Shown in pieces: positions 10,335 through 21,983 of a stretch of DNA of 64,000 bases; position 1 is the stretch's first letter, and each line of letters starts with the position of its first letter. Origin of the DNA: Trichosporon coremiiforme. Its lineage: Eukaryota > Basidiomycota > Tremellomycetes > Trichosporonales > Trichosporonaceae. The stretch is taken from NCBI GenBank assembly GCA_039545355.1, contig BCJJ01000009.1, positions 1,529,757 to 1,593,756 on the forward strand, written 5' to 3'. A model generated the notes under the pieces. That model had not been told where the DNA came from. It searched no databases and worked only from the letters and a program-made list of their open reading frames with translations. The position numbers and the translations under genes were made by a program.

Positions 10335-13300
10335 CTACACGTACGCCGCGACCGCCTTCCTCACCACGTCCAGCTGCTCCGCGATCGTCGCCGTCGTCGC
10401 GTCGGCCTTACCCTGGGCAAGGTGAACGAGCCAAGCAAAGTCAGCCTGCGCCGGAATGCTGAGCGAGGATTGCCTGCGGCTCTCGAGTTTCTCCTGGAAC
10501 TGCTGGAAGAACTCGCCCGAGACCTCGTCCGCACGCTCTACCACTGCGTCTGGAACGCCAGCAAGCTGCGCGACGTGCGTGCCGTGAGAGGACTCGGCGT
10601 GACCGTTGATCAGCTTGTAGAGGAACACCACGCCGGCGGTGTCGTCAACGTGCACCGACATGTGCATGTTGCGAATGTTGGGGTGGTACTGGAAGTCGTC
10701 GGTGAGCGAGCCGTAGTGCGTAGCGAAGAAGCCGAGCGGCAGCGTGTGTGTCGACAGATGATGAAGAACGGCTCCGGCGATCGCCATGCCGTCGTACGTC
10801 GATGTGCCACGGCCGAGCTCGTCAAGAATGACGAGGGAGCGAGGACCAGCCTCACGCAGGATCTTGCTGCACTCGTCCAGCTCAACCTTGAACGTACTCG
10901 CTGATGCGAACATGTTGTCATATGCGCCCATGCGAGTCTGGATCTTGTCGAGGGGACTGAGCCGCGCGGCATCAGCGGGCACATAGCAGCCCATCTGCGC
11001 CATGATGACGGCTGCCGCTGTCATGCGCAGCAGAGTGGACTTGCCCGCCATGTTCGGACCGGTCAGGAGCGTTGTGCGCGGCACATCGCCGCCCAACTGC
11101 ACATCGTTGGCAATGAAGTCGCGCTTCAGACACATGCTAGGGTGGCGCAGGTCCTTAAAGTCGATGAACGCCTGGTCCGACTCGACAAAGGTAGGGCGGC
11201 ACTTGGGTTCGTCGAGGTTGGACGATGCACGAGCGAGCGAGTTCAGGCAGTCGAGCTCGGCCATGACCTTGACCATCTTGAGCCACACATCGCGGTCCTT
11301 GTCAAACTCGGACAGCAGATGCTTGAAGAAATTCTTCTTCGCGATCGACTGGGTCTCGCGCGCCTCCTGCATCCGGCGAATGAGAGGCTGCGTGACTGGC
11401 GTAATGTACCGCGCAACCTGCTTCAGACTACCGCACTTGGTCCACCGCGCCGGCGCCTTCGTTTTGGAGGGGATCTCGAGGTGGAAGATCTCCTTGTTCC
11501 CCTGAGCAGAGTGCCAGAACTTGATCTCGCTCCTCTTCAGTCCTAATTCCTCGCGTGCTTGCTCCATCGCAGCATTCAACTCCTCCTCAATCTCGGCGAC
11601 CGCAGCGTCAGCCTCGTCACACGCCTCGTCGGCTCCCTCGGTCGGCAGGATCGCAATGGTCTTCTCGTCTGTGACCTGGGTGAACATGCTCTGGATGTGC
11701 TCGAGGTGAGGGGCGAGGTCCGGGGCGCTACGCAGCAAGCCGGCGACGGACGACGATTCGAAACCCTCGGCAATTTCCAGAAGGCGGTTCACGCTTGACT
11801 GGATGCGGACAAAGCTGTTCATGACGTTGACAAAGTCGAGCTGGCGGATGGAACCAGCGTGAATGCGCGAGACGAGGCGCTCAAGGTCTGGCATGCCTTT
11901 GCAAAGCTCCCTAAACTGAGACCCGAAGCTCTTCGCAGCCATCAGGTCATCGACAGCGTCCAGGCGCGCGTTGATGGCGGCGGCATCGCGCAGCGGCGCA
12001 GTCAGCCAGTACTTGAACAGGCGCTTGCCGAAGGGCGAGTGACACTGCTGGAGAAGGTTGAGCAGCGTGCCCTCCTCGCTGCCTTCGTTGTTCATCAGAA
12101 CTTCCATGTGACCGAGGGTCTGACCGTCGAGAACGAGCGCCTTGCCGTCGCGGATCGGGTCGTAGACGCTGAAGTTCTTCTGCGAGATAAGGTCTTTGTC
12201 CAAGTTCAGCGTGCGCAGGTAGTAGAGCAAGCCGCCGACAGCCTCGACGGCGAGGTGGTTCTCGGCCATGGTCGTGACAGCCTCCGGGAGCACGCCGTCC
12301 GGGAAGTACCCCTTAAGAGCATCGAGCGTGTCGTCGACGTCGAGGAACTCTTTGCCCTCTCTGAAAGACTGCCAGAGCGTGCTCGCGGGAAGGATGTTGC
12401 GCAGCAGGCGCATCGTGACAACGGACAGGTTGCCCTTGGCGAACACGAGCTCCTTGGGTCGAATCTGGCGGAACATCGTCTCCAGACGGGTGCAGCAAAT
12501 GTCGTCTTCAAACGCAGTCAGGCTGAACGAACCAGTCGACGCGTCCATGACGCAGATTCCGAAGGATGACGGCGAGTTGGGACCATACGAGAACTCCTTG
12601 ATGGAGACACAGTGGTTCGCCTCATCGGTCGTCAGGTACGTGCCGTCGACGATGGTGCCGTTGGTGAAAACCTGAGCGAGCTCGCGGCGCACGATCTCCT
12701 TGGCGCTGCCGCCCTTGGTGGTACGCATTTCCATGCCGATAGCCGTCTCCGCCTGCTCGACCTTGCCGACCTTGTATCCCGCAGCTAGGAACTTGGCCGC
12801 CCAAAACTCGAAACTTTGCTCCGGCACACCGACCATCTTCATCTTGACGCGGTCGGTCAGCTTCAGGTCGAACTCCTGATGTCCGATGGCCGCGTCGTTC
12901 TCGTACAGCTCATAGAACTTGCCCTTCTGGAAGAAAAGCACCGTGTCATAGTGATTCTGCTTGATCTCCCAGAACTGCTTCTCGAAGGGCGTGAACGACT
13001 TCCACGAGGTCTTCGGGATGTAGATGGTGCGCGGGTCGTATTCTGGGTCGCCGGGGCGGTTGCCTTCCTTGTCCTTGATGTCGACCAGGAACTCGAAGCA
13101 AGTCTCGGCGTTGCGCTTGTCGTCCTTCGCCTGAATCTTCTTCCGCTCGGCAGCGGTCAGGAACATGTCCGCAGCGCCGCTGCTCGACGCATGCGACAGC
13201 GGCGGCCTGGACAGAGACGGGGAAGCCTTGAGAGTAGCCTTCTTGGGCGCCGCCTTCTTCGGCTTCTTGACGGGAGACGGTTCCGACATGACGCTGGCGA

Positions 13301-14022
13301 CGGATGGCGAGGAAGGCTCTTCGGAAGTGACGCCGGCTTCCGACGCATCGTCTGAAGTCAGCTGGGACTGCAGGCATCGAAGTAGCTCACCCATGGCAAC
13401 ATCGTCGGCGGGAGGGACAAACTCGTCCTCGTCATCGTCATCATCGGACGAGTCGGCGCGCAAGCTCTTGCGCGGTTTGCGCCCGGGCCGGATAGGAGAC
13501 GCGTCGCTCTCACTGTCGGACTGGACGTACTTAACGGCCTTCCTCTTGCGGCGACCCGGGACAAACACCTCCTCCTCCTCCTCATCGACGTCCATCGCGT
13601 CCGCCGCAGGAGACGGTGGCGCCTTGGGCCTGGATCGCGGCTTGGAGACGATCACAGGTGGCGGGCTCAGACTCGGCGACGGCTGCGGTTGCGGCTTACG
13701 TGCGATATTAGCATTGGCACTGACTTCCTCGGGCTCGACAGGATCGCTCGGTGGCGTGCGGAGCGACGAGGACGGGGGCGACGTCGACGCAGCTGCGGGA
13801 GTGGGCGCAGACTTGGGCGTCTTGGTCTTGCTAGCTGGGGTCGTCTTCGGCTTCGGCGCAGCATTGGGGGTAGCCTGGGTTGCCGGGGAAGGCGCGGCGG
13901 GCTTGGGTTTCGGCGCGCCAAAGAACGCGGCGAGCGTCGTCTGCTTCGTCCTGCGACACATCAGCTAACGCCTTTCGTCTCGTCACTCACGCCTTCTTCA
14001 CGTCCGCTGCTGCTTTGACCAT
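10335..14022 (-). CDS. MSH6: DNA mismatch repair protein Msh6
   Basis: Two exons (13991-14022 and 10335-13950, minus strand) joined over a 40-nt intron give about 1215 residues. The first exon supplies MVKAAADVKKA and restores a canonical PCNA-binding PIP box at residues 14-21 (QTTLAAFF); starting in the large exon would leave an intron-derived MCRR at the front. A long Ser/Pro/acidic linker (to ~290) precedes the MutS core: mismatch-binding domain with the Phe-x-Glu motif at F356/E358 (KFYELYE), connector, lever and clamp, then the ATPase with Walker A GPNMAGKST at 975-983 and Walker B ILDELGRGTST near 1050. As a heterodimer with Msh2 it recognises base mismatches and small loops. Length matches fungal Msh6. 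Two ACGCGT boxes lie about 200 bases upstream. Confidence 0.97.
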
Positions 14023-14210
14023 TGTGAATGGAGCAAGCGGATCTCGGGAGTGTAACAGACAACTCTTGGTGTAGTGTAGGGAAGGAAGGGAGTGCGGACA
14101 GGGAAGGGACGCAAAACAGGCGCGTCTGGGTCCAGCCGCCTCCACCGGCGCGCTCCTTCCTCATTTACGCCAGTACTCGCGCGACGAGGAAAGGTTGGAA
14201 ACCGTGGGAC

Positions 14211-14257
14211 AGCTGACGCGTGCCAAACAGCAGCCGTGGGAAAGCTGACGCGTGCAG
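14211..14257 (-). promoter_or_regulatory. Tandem MCB-like boxes upstream of MSH6
   Basis: ACGCGT occurs at 14216-14221 and 14248-14253, each inside a near-identical block (CCGTGGGA-AAGCTGACGCGTGC type) repeated at 32-base spacing, roughly 195 and 230 bases upstream of the MSH6 ATG. ACGCGT is the MluI cell-cycle box bound by MBF in yeasts, and MSH6 is a known G1/S-expressed gene in budding yeast. That this pair drives MSH6 here is inference. Confidence 0.55.
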
Positions 14258-15057
14258 ATTGCCCACGGGTGCAGGTTGCCCACGGTTGCTTCAAGCACCA
14301 GCAGCCGAACATGGAGCCACCCAGGAGCTGAGCCTGAAAACTTGCACGAGACATTGAAGGTAAAATGGCAGACCCAACGACTCCTGACGGTCCTGAACGC
14401 CATCCCTTGTTGCGAGATCAGGTTCACCGACTGCCCAGCACGCATCCATGACTGCCAGATGATGAGTGTCAACGTTATCAAGGGGCGCTCAGGAGCAGCT
14501 CGGTTTATCCGCGCTCAGATCTCGCCCCCTTCGTCGTAGACGCATGGACCGCCGGCGTCGGCGCGCCGCACCTATCCACAAGGGCGGCGTACGGCGTGAA
14601 AGGCTCGCCCCTCCTCTCCTGCCTGCACAACACCGAGATCCGAGACGTACCCCGCATTGCCCGCATTCCGGCGTGGGACAGCGACAAACCCAAAGACTTG
14701 TCGTCCACGGACTTGGCACCGTCATAGGTAATCACTTAGACCAGGGAAGTCTCATACAATGCATTGCAATATGCAGCATGCATTCTCCATTCTGCTGACG
14801 GGCAACACAAGCCTCCGCAGTCACGTATCACACATGCTGCGTTGCTGCCTGACATGTCGGCGACAGGCAACGAACGAAATTTGAGCTCAACGGAAGCGGT
14901 CGAGCAGAAAGGGACGGCGTACACAAGAGACAGTACTGACGGTGCATAATGCAAATGGAAACCCCGTACAAGAGACTGTCGTGCTGCTGCTGCCGCTGTC
15001 GCAGCATGCAGCACACTCACACCGTCAGGCGTGATAGCGATACAACCATGACAAATC
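14258..15057. other. Intergenic, MSH6 upstream to cyclin 3' end
   Basis: About 0.8 kb. Contains TGCCCACGG repeated near 14258-14285. A + strand open stretch at about 14449-14728 has ordinary protein-like composition but no start or clear acceptor (see findings). The rest shows nothing recognisable. Confidence 0.4.
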
Positions 15058-16662
15058 TCACTCATATCTCGCCCTCGTCTTCGAGTCATCGACGCCGACC
15101 GGGGCTGCTGCAGGCATGCCGCCACGCAGCGAATCGACGCTCCGCTCCTCCCTTGTCCTAACACGCGGCGTGACCGGCTTGGAGCCGTTCCCGCTCGGCG
15201 TACCATTCAACCGCGGCGAGGCGATTGGCTTCGAGCGCACGATCGGCTTGGGACTCGCGGACAGGACTTTCGGGCTACTGTTGGCAATGCCGCTGAGCCC
15301 GCTGGAGGCACTCCCCGGTGGCGGCGGGTCAGATGAACGCTTGAACATCCCTCCCATCAACGATTTGAGTGACCGTGATGTAGAGGAGTGCGGGATCGGT
15401 GCGTGCGCCGGCTCCGCAACCAGTCCGCCTGTCAGCACCGGCGCGGCTGGGGACGCTTCGGTCACACTCCCGGGTACGGCCGGCGTAGCGTTAGTTAGAG
15501 GTTCTTCGCAACTCTCCGCGGCCGGAGTGTCGACCTCCATCGCTGGATCTGCTTGATCTGCAAGCTGATCGGCAGTCTTCCTCCCTCGTGATGGCCCAGC
15601 GCCTCGGCCAGACGGGCTAGACTCTGGTATCTCCTCGTCTGATCCACTGTCCATCTCGTCGTCTTCTTCGTCCATGTCTTCGTCTGCCTCGGCTGCTCCG
15701 GGTACGTCGTCGCCCATCACAGACCCCGTCGTCTGCACGGGTGTCGCCGACTGTGAGTCCGTCGGCGCCTCCTTCCCTGCATCAGGGAACGCGCGGAACG
15801 GCGACACTTCCGGCTCCGGCGCCTGGACGAAACCCCCGTGTGAGCGGATCAAGCTGGTGTAGTACCGCTGCAGCAGGTCCGAGTTGCACTGATGTCAGCC
15901 ATTGTACTTCTTGTATCGGCGGTAATCGCGTGCGCCGCAGTCGATCCGCAGCGCCGCAGGGCCGCAAAATGCGCGCAGGCGTAACTCGCGCAAGCGACCC
16001 GCAAGGCGGCGCAGGTCAGCGGAACTCACACACAGAGCCCATCCCGTCACGCGCAGGAACTCGCGCTCGAGGTTGTTCAGTTCGCCGACCTTGATACCGC
16101 CGACCTTTGCGTAGTGCGCGTTCGTGCAGAAGACGTCGCACTGCGCCTTACTTCCAGCGGTCACGCCGGCGATGAGGAAACGGTGTACCGTCAACGAGGA
16201 CAGCGTAAACGTCGGTAGATTCTGGCAGGTGAGGTCGATGTAGGCGAGGAGAGAGAGCAATGGAATTTTCTGTCATCAGCGTATGCCTCGAAGCCTTAAG
16301 GTTGGCGGGTTGTCAAACACGCGCACGGTCCATCGGCCGGACACCAGACAAAAAAGTTGACCACTCACCTCAAGGTTCGTGTATTTCACGATACGCCGGA
16401 GGTACTCGATGACAGAGATGCCTGGCGGAGCTCGAGAGTGGAAACGTGTCAGCGCGTCCGGCGTCAGCACGACCTGGTCGTTGTGCTGGCACAAGAGGTC
16501 GAGCATGTGCGCGATCAGGACAACAAGGGTGTCAGTCGGGCAGTCGATGAAGGCCCACGGCAGTTCGGGCTGGCTGGTCGAGGCCACCGGCTGTATTGGT
16601 GTTCCACCGCTGGACTCGATGGCGGCGGACGAGGGTCGCCCGCTCTGTGGGGTCGTGGTCAT
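15058..16662 (-). CDS. Pho80-like cyclin
   Basis: Three exons on the minus strand (16369-16662, 16030-16269, 15058-15888), all phase 0, give about 454 residues. The cyclin fold of the Pho80/Pcl6-7 class spans residues ~35-190: RFHSRAPPGISVIEYLRRI and YTNLE at the end of exon 1, PLLSLLAYIDL, TVHRFLIAG, AKVGGI and LNNLEREFL in exon 2, and LLQRYYTSLI at the start of exon 3. The remaining ~260 residues are Ser/Pro/acidic, with a cluster of Asp/Glu (DEDMDEEDDEMD), and probably disordered. Cyclins of this class partner Pho85-type CDKs in phosphate sensing, glycogen metabolism and polarity. The long C-terminal tail is typical of basidiomycete versions. Introns 99 and 141 nt. Confidence 0.9.
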
Positions 16663-19476
16663 GAGTCGAGACGGAGGGCGCTACGGCGCCATGTGTGGAG
16701 TTGGATGGCAAGAAGACGAGCTCGATGAACGTTTGAAGATTGACCTATTGTTTTCCAAAGAGGTGATGGAGAGGGCGCAGGAAGTGACTGAGACCGAGAC
16801 AGATGCCAAGAGAGAGAAGGGCGGGGCCAGAGATGTCTAACGGTTGATGAGCCGGGGGTCCGAACGATCTCGGGGGCGATAAGAGTGATCCGTCGGAGCG
16901 GAGCGGTGGCGGGCTGCTCGGTGCGGGGCGCGGAGGTGTCAGAGGAGTATGGGAGGAACACAAGAAACGTGACTAGGGATGTCGCTAGGCGGAGAAGAGA
17001 TGCAGTGTGCGGCAGAGGTGTCGGTGTCTGGAGTGTGTGCAGTGGAGGGGACGATTGAGTGAAGCGAGTAGTGAGTAGTGAGTGAGCAGTGAGGTCAGGC
17101 AAGTCAAGAATAGAGTAATGGCGACTTTGGACACGTGCGTCAACCCTGTGGGTCCACTTGTGCGACATTTGACTCGCAGGGGACCCAAACCCCTCCTGTG
17201 GCCATTTCCTAATTCATCTCCCGCATCTGTTGTCTACTTTCGCTCAACGCGCAACGTTACTCCACAAGCCTTGGATGCGTGCGTGTGCACTGCAGTGGAG
17301 TTCGGGAGCTCGGGACGACGACGTGCAGTAGCGAGAGTCCACTATCCATTGTCCGGCTTGGTCGGTTCACCGGCTGATGCGATTCATGACAACGTAACGC
17401 TTGTCATCCCTAATACTGCCATGGCAGATCATCTCCCCGCAACACACCAAACCCCCCAGGTCGCACCAGTGAGTCTCTAGTCCAGACTCGATTGACTCCA
17501 AGCACCATCGGTCCGTTCTAAGCGCAGGGTTGCATGGCTTCAACGGTCGAGGAATGACCCAGCCAGCGGCAGTGGGCCGATACGTCAGATCGTTCATCCG
17601 CGGGTGCGGGTGCAGAAGGCACACACTGAAATTGGTTCCACCGTCGTAATACCAGCTCAGTGCCTAATGCGTGCCTGGTTTTGGGACCTCGCTCGCACCA
17701 CCGTCCCTGGCTGACCTTTGGTCGTCGTCCTCAAAAACCAAATTTATCCTTGTTTGACTAGACACGTTCGTTCTTCTCTTCTCTCTACATCCTCTTCCCG
17801 TATCGCAATCTGGCGTAACCCGTAAGTCTCTTATCTCCTCTGCGTGCCCCCGTGCCCAGCCCCGCTGTTCCTATCTTGGCTCCACATGGGCCGCGTGAGA
17901 CCTCTTTACATGATGATCAACCATAACACACTGAAAATTATGAACGCATCCGCCGGCTTCACCGCAGCGAGCGTCAGGCTTATTTTCATCAACCATACCT
18001 GATATTCTCTTCCTTGCCCACATTGTCTCTCGCTTAAGGCATTATTGAACAAAGACACTGACACCATCAGTTCCCAACATTTGGCAGTAACAGTGACGGA
18101 AGCGGCGTCGTATCAGGCTGAGTTTCAGCGGATCCGAACAACGCCTTCTGCGCAGCCCGTCTTATCCGTAGACTCTGTAGCGTTGGTAGCATTTGATAGA
18201 CAATGGGAAGAATTCGCGCAATGCTTACAACTGGATTTCGTCTGAGCAAAACTGATTGTTGATCCTTGCTGCATGATTTAAAGTGCGATGACCGAGCAGA
18301 CCACATGCTTACTTGCATACCGCCATCAGACTGCGAATGGAGACTTATGAGATCGGTGAGCGTCGAAGGTCCCGCGTGGGTGATCGACAAAGAGCTCGGT
18401 GACCATCCGCATACGGCATCGTAAACAACCCAAACGTCTGGGACACCCGACCGCTGCTGCGACGCGAGTGGCCAACCGGCCATTCGTAACATTCACCATT
18501 CATCCACGCAATGAGCCAACTTAAGCGAGCCGCTGCTTCTTCCCCGTACCCCATCGGCGATTGGTCAAGGTGACTTGGGAACACGCACGTTCAGTGTTCT
18601 CGCCACCGAACAATGCACCGCTGTGCAGGAATCGCTCACTATAAGATTCGCTGCGCAAGGAGTAAAGGAGCAACAGAGCTGCGGCCCGGCGTGCGACGTC
18701 CAAGGGCTCGTAGCGATCGCGAGAATGGCCGGGTCCAGAAGATGGACCTCGCCTGCGAGCCAGCATGACGACCAGTCACGTGACACAGATTGGTCAGTGG
18801 CCGCTTGAGGGAAGTTGGTGTGGCAGAATCCGGCTTCTAGAAGACGTGGACTGACCTCGGACCGCTGAACTTGCTTTTGAGAGGCGAAAGAACTGACATT
18901 AGCAAGCAATCAGTGTGAAGATAGCCGCAATACCGGTCCCGAAAGGCGTCCGGGGCTTCGCGCGTTGCAGATCGGTGGGCCTCCACTCACACGAGCAGTG
19001 AAGGCACGCGAGCTACCCAGTCCCAGGCGTGCTGAAATCCATCAGACCGGTTCACCCGAACGTGCAAGACCCGAAATCCGCTGCATCAAGTGCCGTCTCC
19101 GCATGTAAGACCCCGCCGCACGCCGTTGCTCGCCGCCAGGAGATCTGGGGCTCGATGAGATCGGCTCTTCATTGGGTAGTCCGGTATATCGGCCCGGCTC
19201 CGGACCTGATCTGGCTGCAGTAAACCTGGGGCTCACCTTGGAAACCGACCGTCTGAGTAAGACCGGAGCCGTCTCCGCCGCCGCTTATCCGGAGCTCTGC
19301 GGGCAACAAGGGTAGCGGGGCATTATTGAGGGGCAATGTGGGAACTCCACACGCCTGGAGTCCGCTCCGGGCGTTGATCAGGACCCGTACCGGCCCGGCC
19401 GGCCGGTTCCCCCTAACACCTCACAAATAAAAGCGACTTGTGTTTCTCTTGACATGGACATAGTAACCTCATCACC
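16663..19476. other. Large intergenic region between cyclin and MFS transporter
   Basis: 2.8 kb with no solid coding exon. 16663-17100 is purine-rich on + (pyrimidine-rich leader of the cyclin gene). Around 17745-17825 there is a promoter-like AAATTTATCC, a CT-rich tract and a strong GTAAGT donor, followed near 18070 by CTGACACCATCAG, which suggests a spliced non-coding transcript (see findings). 18950-19400 has several CTCCGG/CCGGAG words upstream of the transporter. Confidence 0.4.
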
Positions 19477-21472
19477 ATGACAGAAGTCGAGATCCAACGA
19501 ACAGAGTCAAAGGGCAGCGCGCACGAGCTCGACAAGCCCCGCATCGAGGAGGAGGAGCTCGCCGCCTTGCCGACCGCCCAGGCAAAGATCGCTCAGCAGA
19601 ACGCTGCTCTCTACCTCGAAGCGCTCGAGCGCTATGGCGCCGACGGATCAGGCCTCGACCCCGTTGCAGAGAAGAAGCTGAAGAGGAAGCTGGACCTGCG
19701 CATCATCCCGGCTCTCGCTGTGTGCTACTTCTTCTATGTGAGTGGGCGCTGTGGTGGTGGCATCGGGGGAGGGTGGCGTGGCTAACCCCCCCAGTACGTC
19801 GACAAGACGACATTATCCTATGCTGCCATCTACGGGTGAGTCACCTACTTTCCCAGTTCGCATGTGTCGCACGCTGCCCACATGCATGCGCACATGACTT
19901 CGGTGGGCAGGGGATCGCCGACCGGCATCTCGCGGCTCGAGACGGGATGAGTCGGGAAGTGGCGGTGCCTCCGTGATGTCGGGCGTGGAACGTGCCTCCA
20001 TTCGGTCCGACATCGCTCCGTGTCCAGCCGTCTCGGCCCGTTGAACCCAAGCCCCACGGACTCGCTTGCTGTTTGTGGCACAGGGGCCTCGCTGACAGCA
20101 GTATCAAGGACGACATCAATATGGGCTCCACGGGCTATTCCTGGCTATCGTCAATCTTCTACTTCGGTTGGCTCGCGTGGGCTATCCCCTCCAACCTGAT
20201 CATGCAGCGCTCTCCTCCCGCCTACTACCTGGCGTTCAACATCTTCTGGTGGGGCGCTCTGCTCATGTGCCAGGCTGCTTCGACCAACTTTGCTGGTCTC
20301 GCCGCCCTCCGAGTCCTGTCCGGTGCGATGGAGGCCATTGCCGACCCCGCCTTCATGCTCATCACGTCTCAGTACTACACACGTTCTGAACAGCCCTCGC
20401 GCATCAGTGCCTGGTACTGCGCGAACGGCATTGGTGTTGCTGGTGGCGGTCTCATCGGCTATGGTATCGGCAACATTCAGGGAGCACTCCGGAGTTGGAG
20501 GTACGAGTTCCTCATCGTTGGCGCGTTCTGCTCCGCCTGGGCTCTCGTGCTCGCATTCGTGCTGCCCAACTCGCCGGCCAAGTTTAAGGGATTCAGCCAC
20601 GAGGAGAAGCTCATGATGATTGCTCGAATTGCCAAGAACCAGACGGGTGTCGAGCAGAGGAGGATCAACTGGAAGCAGGTGCGCGAGGCGTACACTGATT
20701 ACAAGACATGGCTTTTCGTGAGTAGCACGCGGCGGAGGGTCTGTCGACGAAGACAGCACGCTGACATCAGTTCACTCTGGGTCTCGTTGCTAACATCCCC
20801 AACGGAATCATCAGCAACTTCTCCACGCTCGTCATCAAGGGCCTTGGCTTTGACGAGCTAAAGACCTGTCTTCTCGGTATCCCGCAAGGCGCTCTGGTTG
20901 TGATCTGGATCGGCCTCGGAGCCTTCGTGAACGCCCGCCTGCCGAAGAACTCGCGCACGATCGTGTGCATGCTGTTCATGATCCCCACCATTGCCGGGGC
21001 GCTCGGCTTCCTCCTCTCGCCGGAGAAGGCGTACGTCGGCCGCCTGATCTGCTTCTACCTGACCGGAAGCTACCAGGCGAGCTTCGTCATCTCTCTCTCG
21101 CTCATTACGTCCAACACCGGCGGACAGAGCAAGAAGATGATCGTGTCGGGCATGATCTGGTTCGGCGCGTGTATCGGCAACATCGTCGGCCCCTTCTTCT
21201 GCAAGGAGTCGCAGAAGCCCCGATACCCTCTCGGCATTGGCGCGCTCCTCGTCGCCAACTGCATCGAGCTCGCGCTCTTCTTCGTGTTCCGCTACGCTTT
21301 CGTGATTGAGAACAGGAAGAAGAAGAAGCAGCGCGAGGAGGCGGAGGCCAACGGCACGCAGCAGATTGCGGCTGACACGGCGTTCGCCGACATGACGGAC
21401 AAGGAGAACGTTAAGTGAGTTGTTTTCCACTGGAATGGTACTGACACTTTCAGCTTCGAGTACGTCTACTAG
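19477..21472 (+). CDS. MFS transporter, allantoate permease (Dal5-like) family
   Basis: Five exons (19477-19737, 19795-19835, 20084-20717, 20771-21414, 21454-21472) give about 532 residues. A hydrophilic N-terminus (to ~75) is followed by about 12 membrane segments; family marks include YVDKTTLSYAAIYG after the first helix, GYSWLSSIFYFGW, and a cytoplasmic central loop rich in Lys/Glu. The family (anion:cation symporters) imports allantoate, ureidosuccinate, vitamins and other carboxylates; the substrate cannot be read from sequence. Intron 2 (248 nt) is unusually long for this window and could hold a mis-assigned boundary: the join gives YGGLADS, one Gly more than typical. The last coding exon is only 19 nt. 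A flavin monooxygenase gene follows 511 bases downstream on the same strand. Confidence 0.9.
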
Positions 21473-21983
21473 GCGCAAGGGTTCCGAGATTTGTAGAGGA
21501 GAGCAGTCAAGAGATAATACGTTGTGGAATCAGAAGTATGCAGCAGTCACATGGAACGGCGCGGTAACCCAATGGAGTTTGGCCGCATCATCAAGCGGCC
21601 AGCTCACACCCCATCGCATAGACGAGCTCGGTGACTCATGGAGAGCCTCGATACACATTAAGCCCTCCGAAGCCGCACGGACGACACGCGGGAACGTCGC
21701 ATGTCACATCCGGACGCGGGCTTATCACGGTAACCCAGGTCAGGTGACCCGGTTAGTGTCGGCATATTCTTGCCTGCCCACCCGGGCCCGCTAACATTTG
21801 TGCGTAGAGCTTGCGTTGCCTCTCGTGCGCGCGCGTGCGTACCTGAGTGCGTCGGGCTAGGGGCGGGCGTCAACCAGATCTGATCAGCAGACTCGACTGC
21901 CGGATCTGTCGCCTGCCGAAGACAATATAACTCTTCTCCCAGGAGGTGTCTCCCGATGATCTTTTTTCTTGCCACCCTACACC
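21473..21983. other. Intergenic, MFS transporter to monooxygenase
   Basis: 511 bases; 3'UTR of the transporter and promoter of the monooxygenase. AATATAACTC near 21925 could serve as a weak TATA box about 60 bases before the ATG. Nothing else seen. Confidence 0.4.

Noticed and set aside
13951..13961. Start of MSH6 at 13961 (MCRRTKQTTL)
   Set aside because: That ATG lies inside a 40-nt intron with GTGAGT donor and a CAG acceptor; using the upstream exon gives MVKAAADVKKATKQTTL with a clean PIP box context.
19836..20083. Second intron of the MFS gene as evidence of a broken gene
   Set aside because: It is long (248 nt) but has a GTGAGT donor and CAG acceptor and the flanking protein sequence is continuous across it, so a simple long intron is the better reading.
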